From Mixta tenebrionis (GTDB taxonomy: Bacteria; Pseudomonadota; Gammaproteobacteria; Enterobacterales; Enterobacteriaceae), in NCBI RefSeq assembly GCF_006517625.1, contig NZ_VHQI01000007.1, positions 239,919 to 303,918 on the forward strand: DNA of 64,000 bases, in the 5' to 3' direction. A program made the translations under genes and the position numbers. The notes under the pieces are model-generated. The model saw nothing but the letters and a program-made list of their open reading frames with translations, was not told the DNA's origin and did not search any database. Within the stretch, counting starts at the first letter, position 1. Every line of letters starts with the position of its first letter. Positions 7,692 to 15,978 of the stretch are shown here, piece by piece.

Positions 7692-8165
7692 TTAATCGCT
7701 GTAGTGTATGGTCCGGCAGCCACTGAGGTCAGACAACTCTTTTTGCGTATTCTTCAGGCCCGGACTGAAGGTGCCTACCTTATTATCGTTGACGTACACA
7801 TCAAACGTCGCGGCCTGAGCCAGCGCGTTAATAAATGACACCCAGGCGTTATCACCGTTTCGCCAGCCAAGGAATGATGGTAGCTGATACTGACTGTTAT
7901 CAATAACCACCGTTATCTCTGTTCCGTCATTGCTGGAATTGACGGATGTGCCATCAGGCAGGGTGAGATAGACGCTGTGTTGCAGAATATTCTGCTCATC
8001 CGGGTTACCGGTGCAGTTCAGATTAAAAACGACTTTCTCCGGGCTGGTGATGAGATATTCGGTCACGCCCTGACCAAAGCCGCTGGTCCACATATTTGGC
8101 AGGGCATGGGCCGTTGACGCGAAAACCAGTATGGCTGCTGTGAGAATACAGTGAGGCAGTCTCAT
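7692..8165 (-). CDS. Exported hypothetical protein
   Basis: 157 residues with a Sec signal peptide: MRLPHCILTAAILVFASTAH then cleavage near AHA-L. The mature part is about 136 residues, predicted beta-rich, with two cysteines (NCTG and SGCRT) that could form a disulfide in the periplasm. I do not recognise the family; by position it corresponds to the yfjT/yfjS area of CP4-57. Last gene of the WYL-linked cluster, followed by a strong terminator. Confidence 0.7.
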   Translation of the reverse strand: MRLPHCILTAAILVFASTAHALPNMWTSGFGQGVTEYLITSPEKVVFNLNCTGNPDEQNILQHSVYLTLPDGTSVNSSNDGTEITVVIDNSQYQLPSFLGWRNGDNAWVSFINALAQAATFDVYVNDNKVGTFSPGLKNTQKELSDLSGCRTIHYSD

Positions 8166-8262
8166 GATATTGTCCTTAAAGTAATGAATACTGTTAATAT
8201 GTTGATAATAATGGTTGAAATTAAACGAGCTGATACTCAGCTTTCTTCCCGCCGAAGAATCA

Positions 8263-8802
8263 TCAGGCGGCCAGCAGTACCAGTATCAGCGTGACCAGCC
8301 AGACCCAGAAGTAAGCCTGTTTCTGACCGAGGGCTTTTGCCCTGCGCCACAGATAAAACGGAACCAGCCAGGCCAGCCAGCCAAAGGCAGCGGTATCGAC
8401 ACCGGATTTACGGAGCCGCCGTTCATCCAGATATCCCAGCGCAATATTCAGTATCAGCGTGATAAACCAGTATTGCCCTTCACTTACTGCGGCATACGCC
8501 TCCTCAAATTCCATTCCGCTCAGCCCGGCTGTCCACATCTCCAGGGCATACCCAATCAGGGGGGCAAAGGCCAGCGTCCAGACCACGCTACTAGGGATAC
8601 GATTGCCGGGGAGCGCAGGGGGAACCGCACTTTGTTTCAGGACGTCAACCAGCGATGTGGCTGACAGCGGCTGCCACTCTGTCATTCCCTGTTGCCATAC
8701 CAGCGTTGATGCATTCAGCTCTCCGCGTTGAATGCGTTCGGTTATGTCGGCTTCGGTCACATTGTCATGACGCACGCCATTTTTCTCATAATGCCAGTTC
8801 AT
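8263..8802 (-). CDS. Membrane protein with N-terminal GYF_2 (DUF4339) domain
   Basis: 179 residues. The first about 60 are a GYF_2/DUF4339 domain: WHYEKNGVRHDNVTEADI and TLVWQQGMTEWQPL, the usual W-x-Y...G...V-W...G-x-x-x-W layout, a small cytoplasmic peptide-binding-like fold. After it come about four hydrophobic segments (VVWTLAFAPLIGYAL, YWFITLILNIALGY, AFGWLAWLVPFYLW, YFWVWLVTLILVLLA). An inner-membrane protein of unknown role, in the same operon as the exported proteins around it. Confidence 0.78.
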   Translation of the reverse strand: MNWHYEKNGVRHDNVTEADITERIQRGELNASTLVWQQGMTEWQPLSATSLVDVLKQSAVPPALPGNRIPSSVVWTLAFAPLIGYALEMWTAGLSGMEFEEAYAAVSEGQYWFITLILNIALGYLDERRLRKSGVDTAAFGWLAWLVPFYLWRRAKALGQKQAYFWVWLVTLILVLLAA

Positions 8803-8866
8803 TTTTTTCCTTATTTTTTACTGTGTTAAATGAGTGCGGGAAGCTTATCCCGGAGGCTGGGGTAGT

Positions 8867-9328
8867 TTATTCTTCAAGGTATTCGAAAGAATCGATCGGT
8901 TTGCCGTTGTAGTACATCACGACGTCGGCCAGTGATTTTCTGTTCTGTGGTTTGACAAAACCAGCACTGAATGCCTTGCTGCAGTACTGCTCAAGGGACA
9001 TTTTCGCCGCCGGGATCAACTCCATAGCGTCACCATTAGAACGGTCAACCACACCCCAGATACCGTTGGGGCATTTCCAGTCGGTGGGGACCATTCTGAC
9101 GATGGCGACGCGCCCGTTTTCCGTTTGCGAGACCACTTCACACATCTTTCTCACCAGTTTGTACTGGTTACACCAGAAGGGTTTGTTGTGCTTCATATCG
9201 CGGGTGTAGGCCGGAATGCCGCCTTTGATGGCACCTTGAAAACCGCCAAAGACATCAGCATGGGCCGGTGTCAGCAAATACAGACTCAGGGCTGCAGCAG
9301 AGACAACACCTTTCAGCTTATGGCTCAT
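8867..9328 (-). CDS. Exported hypothetical protein
   Basis: 153 residues with a signal peptide (LKGVVSAAALSLYLLTPAHA, cleavage after AHA). The mature protein has four cysteines (FWCNQYKLVRKMCE, DWKCPNG, EQYCSKA) suited to two disulfides in the periplasm. No family recognised. Its ATG overlaps the stop of the lipoprotein gene upstream by four bases, so the two are translated together. Confidence 0.72.
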   Translation of the reverse strand: MSHKLKGVVSAAALSLYLLTPAHADVFGGFQGAIKGGIPAYTRDMKHNKPFWCNQYKLVRKMCEVVSQTENGRVAIVRMVPTDWKCPNGIWGVVDRSNGDAMELIPAAKMSLEQYCSKAFSAGFVKPQNRKSLADVVMYYNGKPIDSFEYLEE

Positions 9329-9777
9329 GGATTGTTCTCATGATTATTCGGCAGATAGAGCTTCCCCATTTCCTTGCCATCATGCGAATACACCACCGAT
9401 TTCTCACCCGTGTAGCTGTCGGTCTCAATCCGGAAGCTCAGAGTAATATTGTCAGCGAGGCACAGGGCAGCCATCAGCGGCTGCACCGTTTTCTGCCGCA
9501 TATCAGCAATATAGTAATAATTGCCTGACTCACAGCCTTCCGGTGACTCATGGGTTTTCATGACCGTGTACTGCGGTGTACCAAAGGCATCTTTTTTTAC
9601 CCACTCCTGGGCAATATCGGGTTTATGCGACACCACCTTGCTGAACGGCGGCGGGGTCAGGTCCTTAAATTTGGCTATCGCTTTAACCCCCGCATCTTCC
9701 TTACTGTCACAGCCAGAGACCCCCATGGCACCGATAATCATCAAAACGGTGAGAACAGGTCGATAAAATTTCTTCAT
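9325..9777 (-). CDS. Putative lipoprotein
   Basis: 150 residues. N-terminus MKKFYRPVLTVLMIIGAMGV is followed by the lipobox V-S-G-C with Cys23 as the acylation site; the next residue is Asp, which by the E. coli +2 rule would retain it in the inner membrane. Two further cysteines (EGCES, ALCLAD) may pair. Similar in position to the YfjS lipoprotein of CP4-57, but I cannot confirm homology. Coupled to the downstream exported-protein gene. Confidence 0.75.
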   Translation of the reverse strand: MKKFYRPVLTVLMIIGAMGVSGCDSKEDAGVKAIAKFKDLTPPPFSKVVSHKPDIAQEWVKKDAFGTPQYTVMKTHESPEGCESGNYYYIADMRQKTVQPLMAALCLADNITLSFRIETDSYTGEKSVVYSHDGKEMGKLYLPNNHENNP

Positions 9778-9813
9778 GGCGCAGCTCCCTTATTAATCGT
9801 CCGTACCATTGCT

Positions 9814-10386
9814 TCAGCAGTTACCGGTGCGTCGGCACAGTTCGGCCAGACTCTGTTGAGCCACCCATTGCTGCAGTTCCCGGTCTGATTCCGAACGCTT
9901 TGCCGCTAGCGCGGCCTGCTGCTGTTTGTTGACACAGTTTTCCGGGAATGCAGCAAGCACCTGATTACTGTGAGGCTCATCAGCCAGCTTCAGCTGATAC
10001 TGGGTATCAATGACAGTGAAGTAACATCCTTTCCCCTGGTCTTCGCCCTGATAGACCGATGTCAGATCGGAGTAATAACCGCTGGCAGGTTTCAGATTCA
10101 GCTTGCGCACGGTATGCGTTTTCTTGTCAGCGAGAAAATAGGCACCGCCACCACGCTGGCGTAGCAGGAACTGCCTGGTCCAGGGATAATTTCCAATGAC
10201 ACTGGCCTGGTAGAGCATATTGTTCAGCGTGTCGTTGTCCATGCCATCGGCAGATCTCCAGCCATCCGCCTGCATGTACTGCCAGAATTTGACGGTACCC
10301 ACGACAGTTTCGGCAGACGCAGGAAAGACAGCGCCAGTGCAGAGACTGACGGCCAGCGCCGTTGTGGTCAGTAATTTCTTCATCAT
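9814..10386 (-). CDS. Exported hypothetical protein
   Basis: 190 residues with signal peptide (MKKLLTTTALAVSLCTGAVF, cleavage after ASA). Mature part about 165 residues with cysteines at KGCYF, ENCVN, LCRRTGNC. It starts MM; the first ATG overlaps the stop of the WYL regulator gene (ATGA), so production follows the regulator. Unknown family. Several mature proteins of this cluster share a set of paired cysteines and similar size, suggesting one periplasmic pathway. Confidence 0.72.
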   Translation of the reverse strand: MMKKLLTTTALAVSLCTGAVFPASAETVVGTVKFWQYMQADGWRSADGMDNDTLNNMLYQASVIGNYPWTRQFLLRQRGGGAYFLADKKTHTVRKLNLKPASGYYSDLTSVYQGEDQGKGCYFTVIDTQYQLKLADEPHSNQVLAAFPENCVNKQQQAALAAKRSESDRELQQWVAQQSLAELCRRTGNC

Positions 10387-11093
10387 GATTCCTTCTGAGG
10401 TAAAAGACCGCCGCCGCTTCTGGCGAGCAGTGAGTGAAAAACGTGAAAATGGGGAAGAGCCCTGAGGACCTCCGGGCGTGCCAGCATGTGGGTGAAATGT
10501 CCGTCGGGTGTGAATGTTTCCGGGTGAAAGGTAACGGAGTGAATGGTACGCAGAGGAAAAACGGTTATCTGCCCATGATGTTCACCTGCCAGGAACCACT
10601 CACCGGAACTGAAAATCAGCCGGTAGGGCGCAAGGCTGCCACAGCGACAGCCATCGGCCAGCAGGGTGACCCGCCGCTGTTCTGAAACCGCCCTGACCAG
10701 GCGCGTGAAGATCCCCGGATGGGAAGAAGGCACGGGCATATCCTGATGCCAGATAAGGCACGGTGATCCCCCCTGGCCGCTCAGGAGTGAACTGACCAGA
10801 TGGCTGTCTATATCCGGAAACAGGGCGCTAATCCCCGACTGGCGGGCAAACAGCATTGCTGCCCCTTCCCTGATTTCATGGCGCCCCCCGGTCAGCAGGC
10901 GACAGCAGCCATCCCGGTATTCAAGGTCGAGGTAAATCAGCCGCTCCCGAAAATCACGGTGCAGGGTGCGTTCTGAAACACCGAACTCTGCCGCCAGATG
11001 ACGCACATTCAGCGTTTCCCCCGCGAGCAGACGGCTGATAATTAGCGACAGTCGGACAGACAGCCGATCATAACGACGCTCAGCCTGAGACAT
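10383..11093 (-). CDS. WYL-domain transcriptional regulator (YafY/YfjR type)
   Basis: 236 residues. N-terminal winged helix-turn-helix (SLIISRLLAGETLNVRHLAA, EFGVSERTLHRDFRERL), then a WYL domain from about residue 125 (VRAVSEQRRVTLLADG, LAPYRLIFSSGEWFLAGEH, FPLRTIHSVTF). WYL proteins bind DNA and sense nucleic acid or nucleotide ligands. It heads the operon of exported proteins and is preceded by a 260-base region with two copies of a GACA-N5-TGTC motif, a fit for its operator. Autoregulation is therefore likely, by inference. Confidence 0.88.
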   Translation of the reverse strand: MSQAERRYDRLSVRLSLIISRLLAGETLNVRHLAAEFGVSERTLHRDFRERLIYLDLEYRDGCCRLLTGGRHEIREGAAMLFARQSGISALFPDIDSHLVSSLLSGQGGSPCLIWHQDMPVPSSHPGIFTRLVRAVSEQRRVTLLADGCRCGSLAPYRLIFSSGEWFLAGEHHGQITVFPLRTIHSVTFHPETFTPDGHFTHMLARPEVLRALPHFHVFHSLLARSGGGLLPQKES

Positions 11094-11154
11094 GTATTAT
11101 CTCCGTATTGGGTAAGTGATTAATAAAGAAGGTATTACTGTAAATGAGGGTATT

Positions 11155-11167
11155 GACAGGTTGTGTC
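11155..11167. promoter_or_regulatory. Candidate operator copy 1, GACA-N5-TGTC
   Basis: GACAGGTTGTGTC, a short inverted repeat, 62 bases upstream of the WYL regulator start. An identical 13-base copy lies at 11266. Spacing of 111 bases between copies would allow looping or two promoters. Role inferred from position. Confidence 0.45.
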
Positions 11168-11265
11168 CGCAGCGCGTGGTGCAATACCTGGCGCAAAAAG
11201 GCAGCGCTGATGCACTGCAGACAGAAATGATGTACTTATGTCTGGTGGTATCTGCTGTTGGTGAG

Positions 11266-11278
11266 GACAGGTTGTGTC
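11266..11278. promoter_or_regulatory. Candidate operator copy 2, GACA-N5-TGTC
   Basis: Second exact GACAGGTTGTGTC in the same intergenic region between the YfjP-type GTPase end (11354) and the WYL regulator start (11093). Confidence 0.45.
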
Positions 11279-11353
11279 TGATGAATGAAAATCATCGGTT
11301 CAGCATCGAATAAACGAAACAATCCACTACCGACCTGAGGATGATTTATTCAT

Positions 11354-12229
11354 TCAGAAGAAGATCCAGTCCCAGACGGCCCGCGCGACTGACATAACGG
11401 TTTCCCGCACGGTACGAATGACCGCCCGAACCGGTGCCGGAAGCAGAGGGGATGACTCAACGCCATCAAACACCTTTCCCACCGCATGGCTGAAGCTGTC
11501 CCTGGCCTGCTTTTTTACCGGCCCGGTGCAGAGCCTGCCATGCAACTGGGTTGCCAAAGGGCTGGTTGCCCGGTCAGGTAAACTGCGCATCATGGTTTCT
11601 ACCATCTCCCCAATGCCCCATCCGGCCAGTGCTGACACCATGCAGACCGGATGATGTGGGTCAAACTGTGCCACGATAGCCGCCTGCTTTTCCCTGAGAT
11701 TTACCCGTTGCTGCAAGGAAGGTGAATTTGTAACGGTATCCCATTCATGGCTAGGTGCCATTTTGTCCGCCTGGTTGATGACGAACAGAACCTGCTGTCG
11801 GTGATTTTTCATCACCCGATGCCAGAACTGTTCGTCCACGGATAATGCGCGATCGTCGGCTTTGATAACCCACAGCACCAGATCCATCTCCGGCAGAATA
11901 CGGCGGTACAGCGCAGTATATTCATGATCCCGTTGCCCGCTTTCCCCCACACCCGGCAAATCCACGATAACGAGACTGCGGTCGCCGCTGTGCAGGCGAA
12001 AGCGTAACGCATCGCGGGTACAGGCATTCACATCGCTGACCGGAGACATTTCGCCCCGGAACAGTTCGTTGCACAGTGAAGATTTGCCTGCGCCCGTTTT
12101 CCCCATAATGCCAATTACCGGTTCGTGGTGTGCCAGCTTGTGGATGTGCTTAAGGATTTGCCCGCTAATAGCGACAGGTAGTGAAGACAGTGTTTTTTCA
12201 ATGGCCTGCAGGCCGTCAGGTTTATACAT
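11354..12229 (-). CDS. yfjP: YfjP/YkfA family GTPase
   Basis: 291 residues. Walker A GKTGAGKSS at 43-51, switch threonine in NACTRDALRF, G3 DLPGVGE, G4 NQAD, so a complete TRAFAC GTPase of the Era/YfjP kind. The C-terminal 60 residues contain a basic amphipathic stretch (VRAVIRTVRETVMSVARAVW) ending IFF, which may touch the membrane. YfjP-type proteins are standard CP4-57 cargo with unproven function. A terminator separates it from the gene upstream, and the WYL operon lies downstream. Confidence 0.9.
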   Translation of the reverse strand: MYKPDGLQAIEKTLSSLPVAISGQILKHIHKLAHHEPVIGIMGKTGAGKSSLCNELFRGEMSPVSDVNACTRDALRFRLHSGDRSLVIVDLPGVGESGQRDHEYTALYRRILPEMDLVLWVIKADDRALSVDEQFWHRVMKNHRQQVLFVINQADKMAPSHEWDTVTNSPSLQQRVNLREKQAAIVAQFDPHHPVCMVSALAGWGIGEMVETMMRSLPDRATSPLATQLHGRLCTGPVKKQARDSFSHAVGKVFDGVESSPLLPAPVRAVIRTVRETVMSVARAVWDWIFF

Positions 12230-12252
12230 ACAAACTCCGTGAAGAAATTAAA

Positions 12253-12286
12253 AATCCCCGCTATCCGGTAAAGGATGCGGGGGATT
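12253..12286 (-). terminator. Rho-independent terminator
   Basis: On the minus strand AATCCCCCGCATCC / GGATAGCGGGGATT followed by TTTTT; one bulge in the stem. It ends the 290-residue gene and insulates the GTPase gene. Confidence 0.85.
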
Positions 12287-12327
12287 CACGAAGATAATAT
12301 CTGTCTGAAATTATTTTGAATGCTGTT

Positions 12328-13200
12328 TTATTTTCCTGCTTTGCTTTTGTAAAGCATATCCAGTGCGCTTTCAATTACCCGATCATTCGATATTGTTTCT
12401 TCTGTGGCGATGTACCTCAGGATATCATGGGCTTTTTGCGAAATATTCACATTCAGAGGTTTGAGATTTTTCTCAACCTTGTTTTTAATTCTGTTCTTCT
12501 GCGTCGACCAGGCACTCTTAAACTTCCTGATAAATAGTTCTACTGTATCAGGTGAATGCAGATTGTTTTTTCTCCAGATAAAATAACTGGTATAACACCA
12601 GGCCATGATTTCTTCAGGCGAGTCACCGCAAATACGGTTTGAGGAAATAATTGTGTTTTCCTGGAGGTGTTTTTTTAGCCATGAACAGACATCGACCTGT
12701 TTAGCATAAACATCCTTGAATAAATTATGCTTATCCATTAATTCAGCCCATTCTATACTTTTTTCTTTCATATAGTACGCAGGCGTAAACAGCATTAATG
12801 GCCAGTCGTCAATACAGCGTCGAATGGCATCCACTCTGACGTTATGAGCTGGTTGTAATGAGGTTGGTGATAAGTAGCTGGCGCTATTTTCAGTCCTGTA
12901 GCTTTTCAGTTCCTCATATAACTCGCAAACCAACCATAAACTGGCACGTGGATCCCGGTGATACCATTCAAGTTCATTTTCGGATGGAAAGGTTTCTGCG
13001 TATAACTGTTCCGTCTCAGCAAAGAATGTAATTACCGCCTGTTCTGCGGCACCTGCTGAAATCAGTGAACGCAGAACCCGTTGCTGATAGGTATGATAAT
13101 CTTTATCCGCTGAACTGGATGGCAAATGATAATTTTTATCAGAAAGACGCTTTTCCAGATAGCTGATTTTGCCTCTGCCGTTCGACACTAATTTGACCAT
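12328..13200 (-). CDS. Hypothetical protein, 290 residues
   Basis: Not recognised. Mostly helical, soluble, with many charged residues; a basic stretch STQKNRIKNKVEKNLKPLN near residue 235 is followed by a segment (AHDILRYIATEETISNDRVI) that resembles the ribbon-helix-helix-like tail of some relaxosome and plasmid proteins. Codon use is more AT-rich than the GTPase next to it. It occupies the position upstream of yfjP that in E. coli CP4-57 holds the rnlAB toxin-antitoxin pair, but it is not RnlA or RnlB. Confidence 0.65.
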   Translation of the reverse strand: MVKLVSNGRGKISYLEKRLSDKNYHLPSSSADKDYHTYQQRVLRSLISAGAAEQAVITFFAETEQLYAETFPSENELEWYHRDPRASLWLVCELYEELKSYRTENSASYLSPTSLQPAHNVRVDAIRRCIDDWPLMLFTPAYYMKEKSIEWAELMDKHNLFKDVYAKQVDVCSWLKKHLQENTIISSNRICGDSPEEIMAWCYTSYFIWRKNNLHSPDTVELFIRKFKSAWSTQKNRIKNKVEKNLKPLNVNISQKAHDILRYIATEETISNDRVIESALDMLYKSKAGK

Positions 13201-13709
13201 GCTCTTACCTCATCGCTTTTCATCACTAAGTGAATTTGTGTGACTTTGGGTCTTTTTAGCATGGTTTCAGCAGGGATATCAACCTGTTTCATGTGCATAA
13301 TTTAGGGGGGAATGGAGGTTTTGTGATTTGCCGCGCGTAAATATCTTTTACCGATTGACATTCATATCATCACCCTGAAAGAGAGATGATTACCTGACAA
13401 TGATGAAGGCATCGGGCGGAGGGGGCTTTCGCCCTCTGATATTTATTATTTTGTCTGCTCACTCTTGTTTCTACTATACGTAATGACAGGTACTCAGGCA
13501 ATTATTCCTTTGCTGAGAGAGGTAAGAAGCGATGGAAACGATACATTTTGTTTTTTCCGATCGCGGTATACCAGTATGGAGGTGGGGAAGGGAACTGAGG
13601 TAAACATATCTCTCTTTTTTTACGTATTAGTCCGGTAAGTATGTCGGAGCAGTGGTCGTTATCAAACATCACTAATCCGGCTTACCTTTTATCACCGGAG
13701 AAAACAATC
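13201..13709. other. 509-base divergent control region before alpA
   Basis: Lies between two divergently transcribed blocks, so both promoters should be here. It contains a hairpin at 13414-13436 (GGGCG...CGCCC overlapping GAGGG...CCCTC). The frame open from 13641 has no ribosome site, and the better start for AlpA is 13710. No other gene seen. Confidence 0.6.
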
Positions 13710-13916
13710 ATGATTACCCGCCCCTCTCTTACCGAAGACCAGTTCGTTGACATGGCCTTTATCACCAGTCTGCTCCAGATGACAGACAAGTGGATATATA
13801 AGCTCATTAAGGATGGCTCTTTTCCCAAACCTATTAAACTGGGACGCAGTTCCCGCTGGTTAAAAAGCGAAGTGGAAGCATGGCTTCAGGAACGTATTAA
13901 CCAGTCCCGCATGTAA
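13710..13916 (+). CDS. alpA: AlpA family regulator / excisionase
   Basis: 68 residues from ATG 13710, with CCGGAG ten bases upstream. The helix-turn-helix MerR-like core is clear: FITSLLQMTDKWIYKLIKD, then SFPKPIKLGRSSRWLKSEVE and WLQERI. AlpA of CP4-57 activates the island integrase/excision functions, and this one opens the plus-strand block of the island. Full length. Confidence 0.93.
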   Translation: MITRPSLTEDQFVDMAFITSLLQMTDKWIYKLIKDGSFPKPIKLGRSSRWLKSEVEAWLQERINQSRM

Positions 13917-14019
13917 TTCACCTTACCCGCGTTAACTAAACCCGCAGCATAAAAATGATTATCCGGTTGCTCCGGAGGTTTTCTGCTGCCTGTCATTTAA
14001 GCCAGAAGGAATATGCACC

Positions 14020-14613
14020 ATGAAAGATTACAAACCGCGTTACGAAGAACTTTATAAATATTACCAGATCTGGTTGGCCGATTTTACGAAGCTGACGGTC
14101 AGATCGGGTATGTGCCACCAGAATATCTACCACCATCATACCCTGACGGTTGGCAGCCTTAAGTTTCCGGGAGAGGAAGAGGTTATTGCTATTGTCCCTC
14201 AATGCCTGCACCGGATTATTTATGGCAGAGCTGCAGCCCCACTGACGGTTAATGATGACCTGAGCGTCAGTTTATTTACCCAGGAGCATCTGCTGGCTCA
14301 CCATCCCATGCTGGAGGGGATTTTGCTGTCTGAGTGCGTGCGTTTAAAACAACGCCCTCTGGCAAATAAGCTCATCAGTTTGTTCCGGCAATTCAGCGGT
14401 AATGAGTTGCGTCTGAAGCTGGTCTGGCTGTGCTGGTACGATTTGATGCTGGGGAATTGCCTTGATGACTGGACCGACAACCTCAGGTTCAAAAAAGACA
14501 AAGAAATGGATATCTGGATCAATGACCGGCAGGCTGAAAACCCTGCGCTGACCAGTCTGATGGACGAGTATGTCTGCTTTGCATGGCGGACGACAGCTGA
14601 ACCACTGAGTTAG
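14020..14613 (+). CDS. Hypothetical protein linked to the AlpA / Gp2-like block
   Basis: 197 residues, soluble, AAGGA site before the ATG. Notable motifs are a histidine cluster NIYHHHTLT and a W-rich stretch LKLVWLCWYDLMLGNCLDDW. I do not know the family. Genes of this size commonly sit between alpA and yfjJ/yagK-like genes in enterobacterial satellites, where they may help replication or regulation. Ends 40 bases before a large terminator-like inverted repeat. Confidence 0.6.
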   Translation: MKDYKPRYEELYKYYQIWLADFTKLTVRSGMCHQNIYHHHTLTVGSLKFPGEEEVIAIVPQCLHRIIYGRAAAPLTVNDDLSVSLFTQEHLLAHHPMLEGILLSECVRLKQRPLANKLISLFRQFSGNELRLKLVWLCWYDLMLGNCLDDWTDNLRFKKDKEMDIWINDRQAENPALTSLMDEYVCFAWRTTAEPLS

Positions 14614-14652
14614 GCTTCATCCATAGTCCTGCAAGGGATTTGAGGGTTATTG

Positions 14653-14706
14653 GGGAGTGAAAATTAATTTAGGTTAATTAATATAATTAATAGGCACTCC
14701 CTTTTT
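14653..14706 (+). terminator. Long AT-rich inverted repeat with U-run, probable terminator
   Basis: GGGAGTG at 14653-14659 pairs with CACTCCC at 14695-14701, with a further ATTAATT / AATTAAT pairing inside, followed by TTTTT at 14702. It closes the alpA-side transcript and separates it from the Gp2-like gene. Confidence 0.75.
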
Positions 14707-14809
14707 ACAACCATCCCTCAATCCATGCAGTTCCCCCAGCCATGGCCCTTCCTGAAGGCCTGGTGTATTCCACTGGCTGGCCCTCGCCAGCACTAAAGAA
14801 ACTCATCCT

Positions 14810-15379
14810 ATGCAAAATAATCAACGATGGGAGCCAGACTGGTTTCTACAGTCACTCCTGAACAACCATATCGACAAACTGGTAGAGCGCTATTCCTGCC
14901 TGCGGGCATTCCGAATAGATCTGTTTTACCAGGATCATACCGCTAAGTATTTCCTGCGGGATCACCAGCAGCTCGAATGGGATATCCGAAAGCTGATGAA
15001 CCATGTGATGCAACTCGAAGCGATGGTCGGTTTCTTCTGGGTTATCGAATGGACAGAAGACCATCACTATCATGCCCATGTCGTGTTCTGGCTGGATGGT
15101 AGTAAAACTCAGAATACCTATCCCTGGGCGCAGCAGGTCGGTTTGTACTGGAGTGATATCACTGACCGGGATGGCTGGTATCACCGGTGTGAGTTTAAAG
15201 AGCATTACGAAGCCAACATCAACATTCCGGTACGTTACAGCGACCCGGACAGTATCACCAACATCCGTCAGGTACTGGCGTATATGACCAAAATTCAACA
15301 AAAAGAGGGGATGCCGTTGTTTGGTTGCAACGAAGTTCCACCCCGCCCACCGACAGGTCGGCCACGACGCAATCTCTGA
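14810..15379 (+). CDS. Inovirus Gp2-like (YfjJ/YagK) protein
   Basis: 189 residues. LRAFRIDLFYQ, then GFFWVIEWTEDHHYHAHVVF and GLYWSDITDRDGWYHRCEF, and RQVLAYMTKIQQ make up the YfjJ/YagK family. The H-x-H in HYHAHVV plus a downstream tyrosine (LAYMTK) follow the layout of HUH rolling-circle replication proteins, so a nicking role in island or satellite replication is possible; that reading is inference. Shorter than some relatives. Confidence 0.8.
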   Translation: MQNNQRWEPDWFLQSLLNNHIDKLVERYSCLRAFRIDLFYQDHTAKYFLRDHQQLEWDIRKLMNHVMQLEAMVGFFWVIEWTEDHHYHAHVVFWLDGSKTQNTYPWAQQVGLYWSDITDRDGWYHRCEFKEHYEANINIPVRYSDPDSITNIRQVLAYMTKIQQKEGMPLFGCNEVPPRPPTGRPRRNL

Positions 15380-15555
15380 GAGTTTTTTACGTCACAACGC
15401 CTTAGTGTGACAACCACCGGACAGAAACGACTGCTAACGCAGACTTACTTCCCCTACTGACAATTCTTAACAAACCCGCCATTCACACCCAGACCACGCT
15501 GCCCGGACCGGGACGGCTGACGCCTGCGTGTCGTCTGGCGGTAAGGAACAATACT

Positions 15556-15978
15556 ATGTACGCAAAATCTTTCATGGCCCTTGACGGTAATGGTCGCCTG
15601 ACCGGAGCCCGTACTGCGCAGACTGCCCCTTACGACCGCTATACCTGCCACCTCTGCGGCAGTGCGCTGCAATACCATCCTGAATACCAGACCGAACGCC
15701 CGTGGTTTGAACACCGGCATGACACACTGACGGAGAACGGGCGACAGCACTGCCCGTATGTTAATCCTGAACTGAAAGAAATCCGACATACCCGGCAACT
15801 GCAATTTTATGTACCGGATGCCCGTCCACTGATTTTCCCTGCTGACTGGCACTGCAGTGGTTGTGACAGTGAGTACCACGGTGAACGTTACTGCCAGACT
15901 TGCCGGACCGGTGAGTACAGTCGGTTGCCTGCTGAAGCTGAAAAGCGGACTACGGAGGTGACGACATGCGTATGCTGA
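15556..15978 (+). CDS. Zinc-ribbon protein, copy 1
   Basis: 140 residues with AAGGAAC before ATG. Four Cys pairs suit zinc ribbons: CHLCG near residue 33, then WHCSGCD and YCQTCRTGEYS near 100-125. PWFEHRHDT and CPYVNPELKE are shared with the next gene, so the two are tandem paralogues of the putative zinc-ribbon family seen in CP4-57-like islands. Function unknown, perhaps nucleic-acid binding. Overlaps the next gene by 13 bases. Confidence 0.8.
   Translation: MYAKSFMALDGNGRLTGARTAQTAPYDRYTCHLCGSALQYHPEYQTERPWFEHRHDTLTENGRQHCPYVNPELKEIRHTRQLQFYVPDARPLIFPADWHCSGCDSEYHGERYCQTCRTGEYSRLPAEAEKRTTEVTTCVC

Noticed and set aside
11116..11313. 65-codon frame between the GTPase and WYL genes
   Set aside because: No ribosome site or family; it overlaps the repeated GACA-N5-TGTC motifs, so the region is better read as regulatory.
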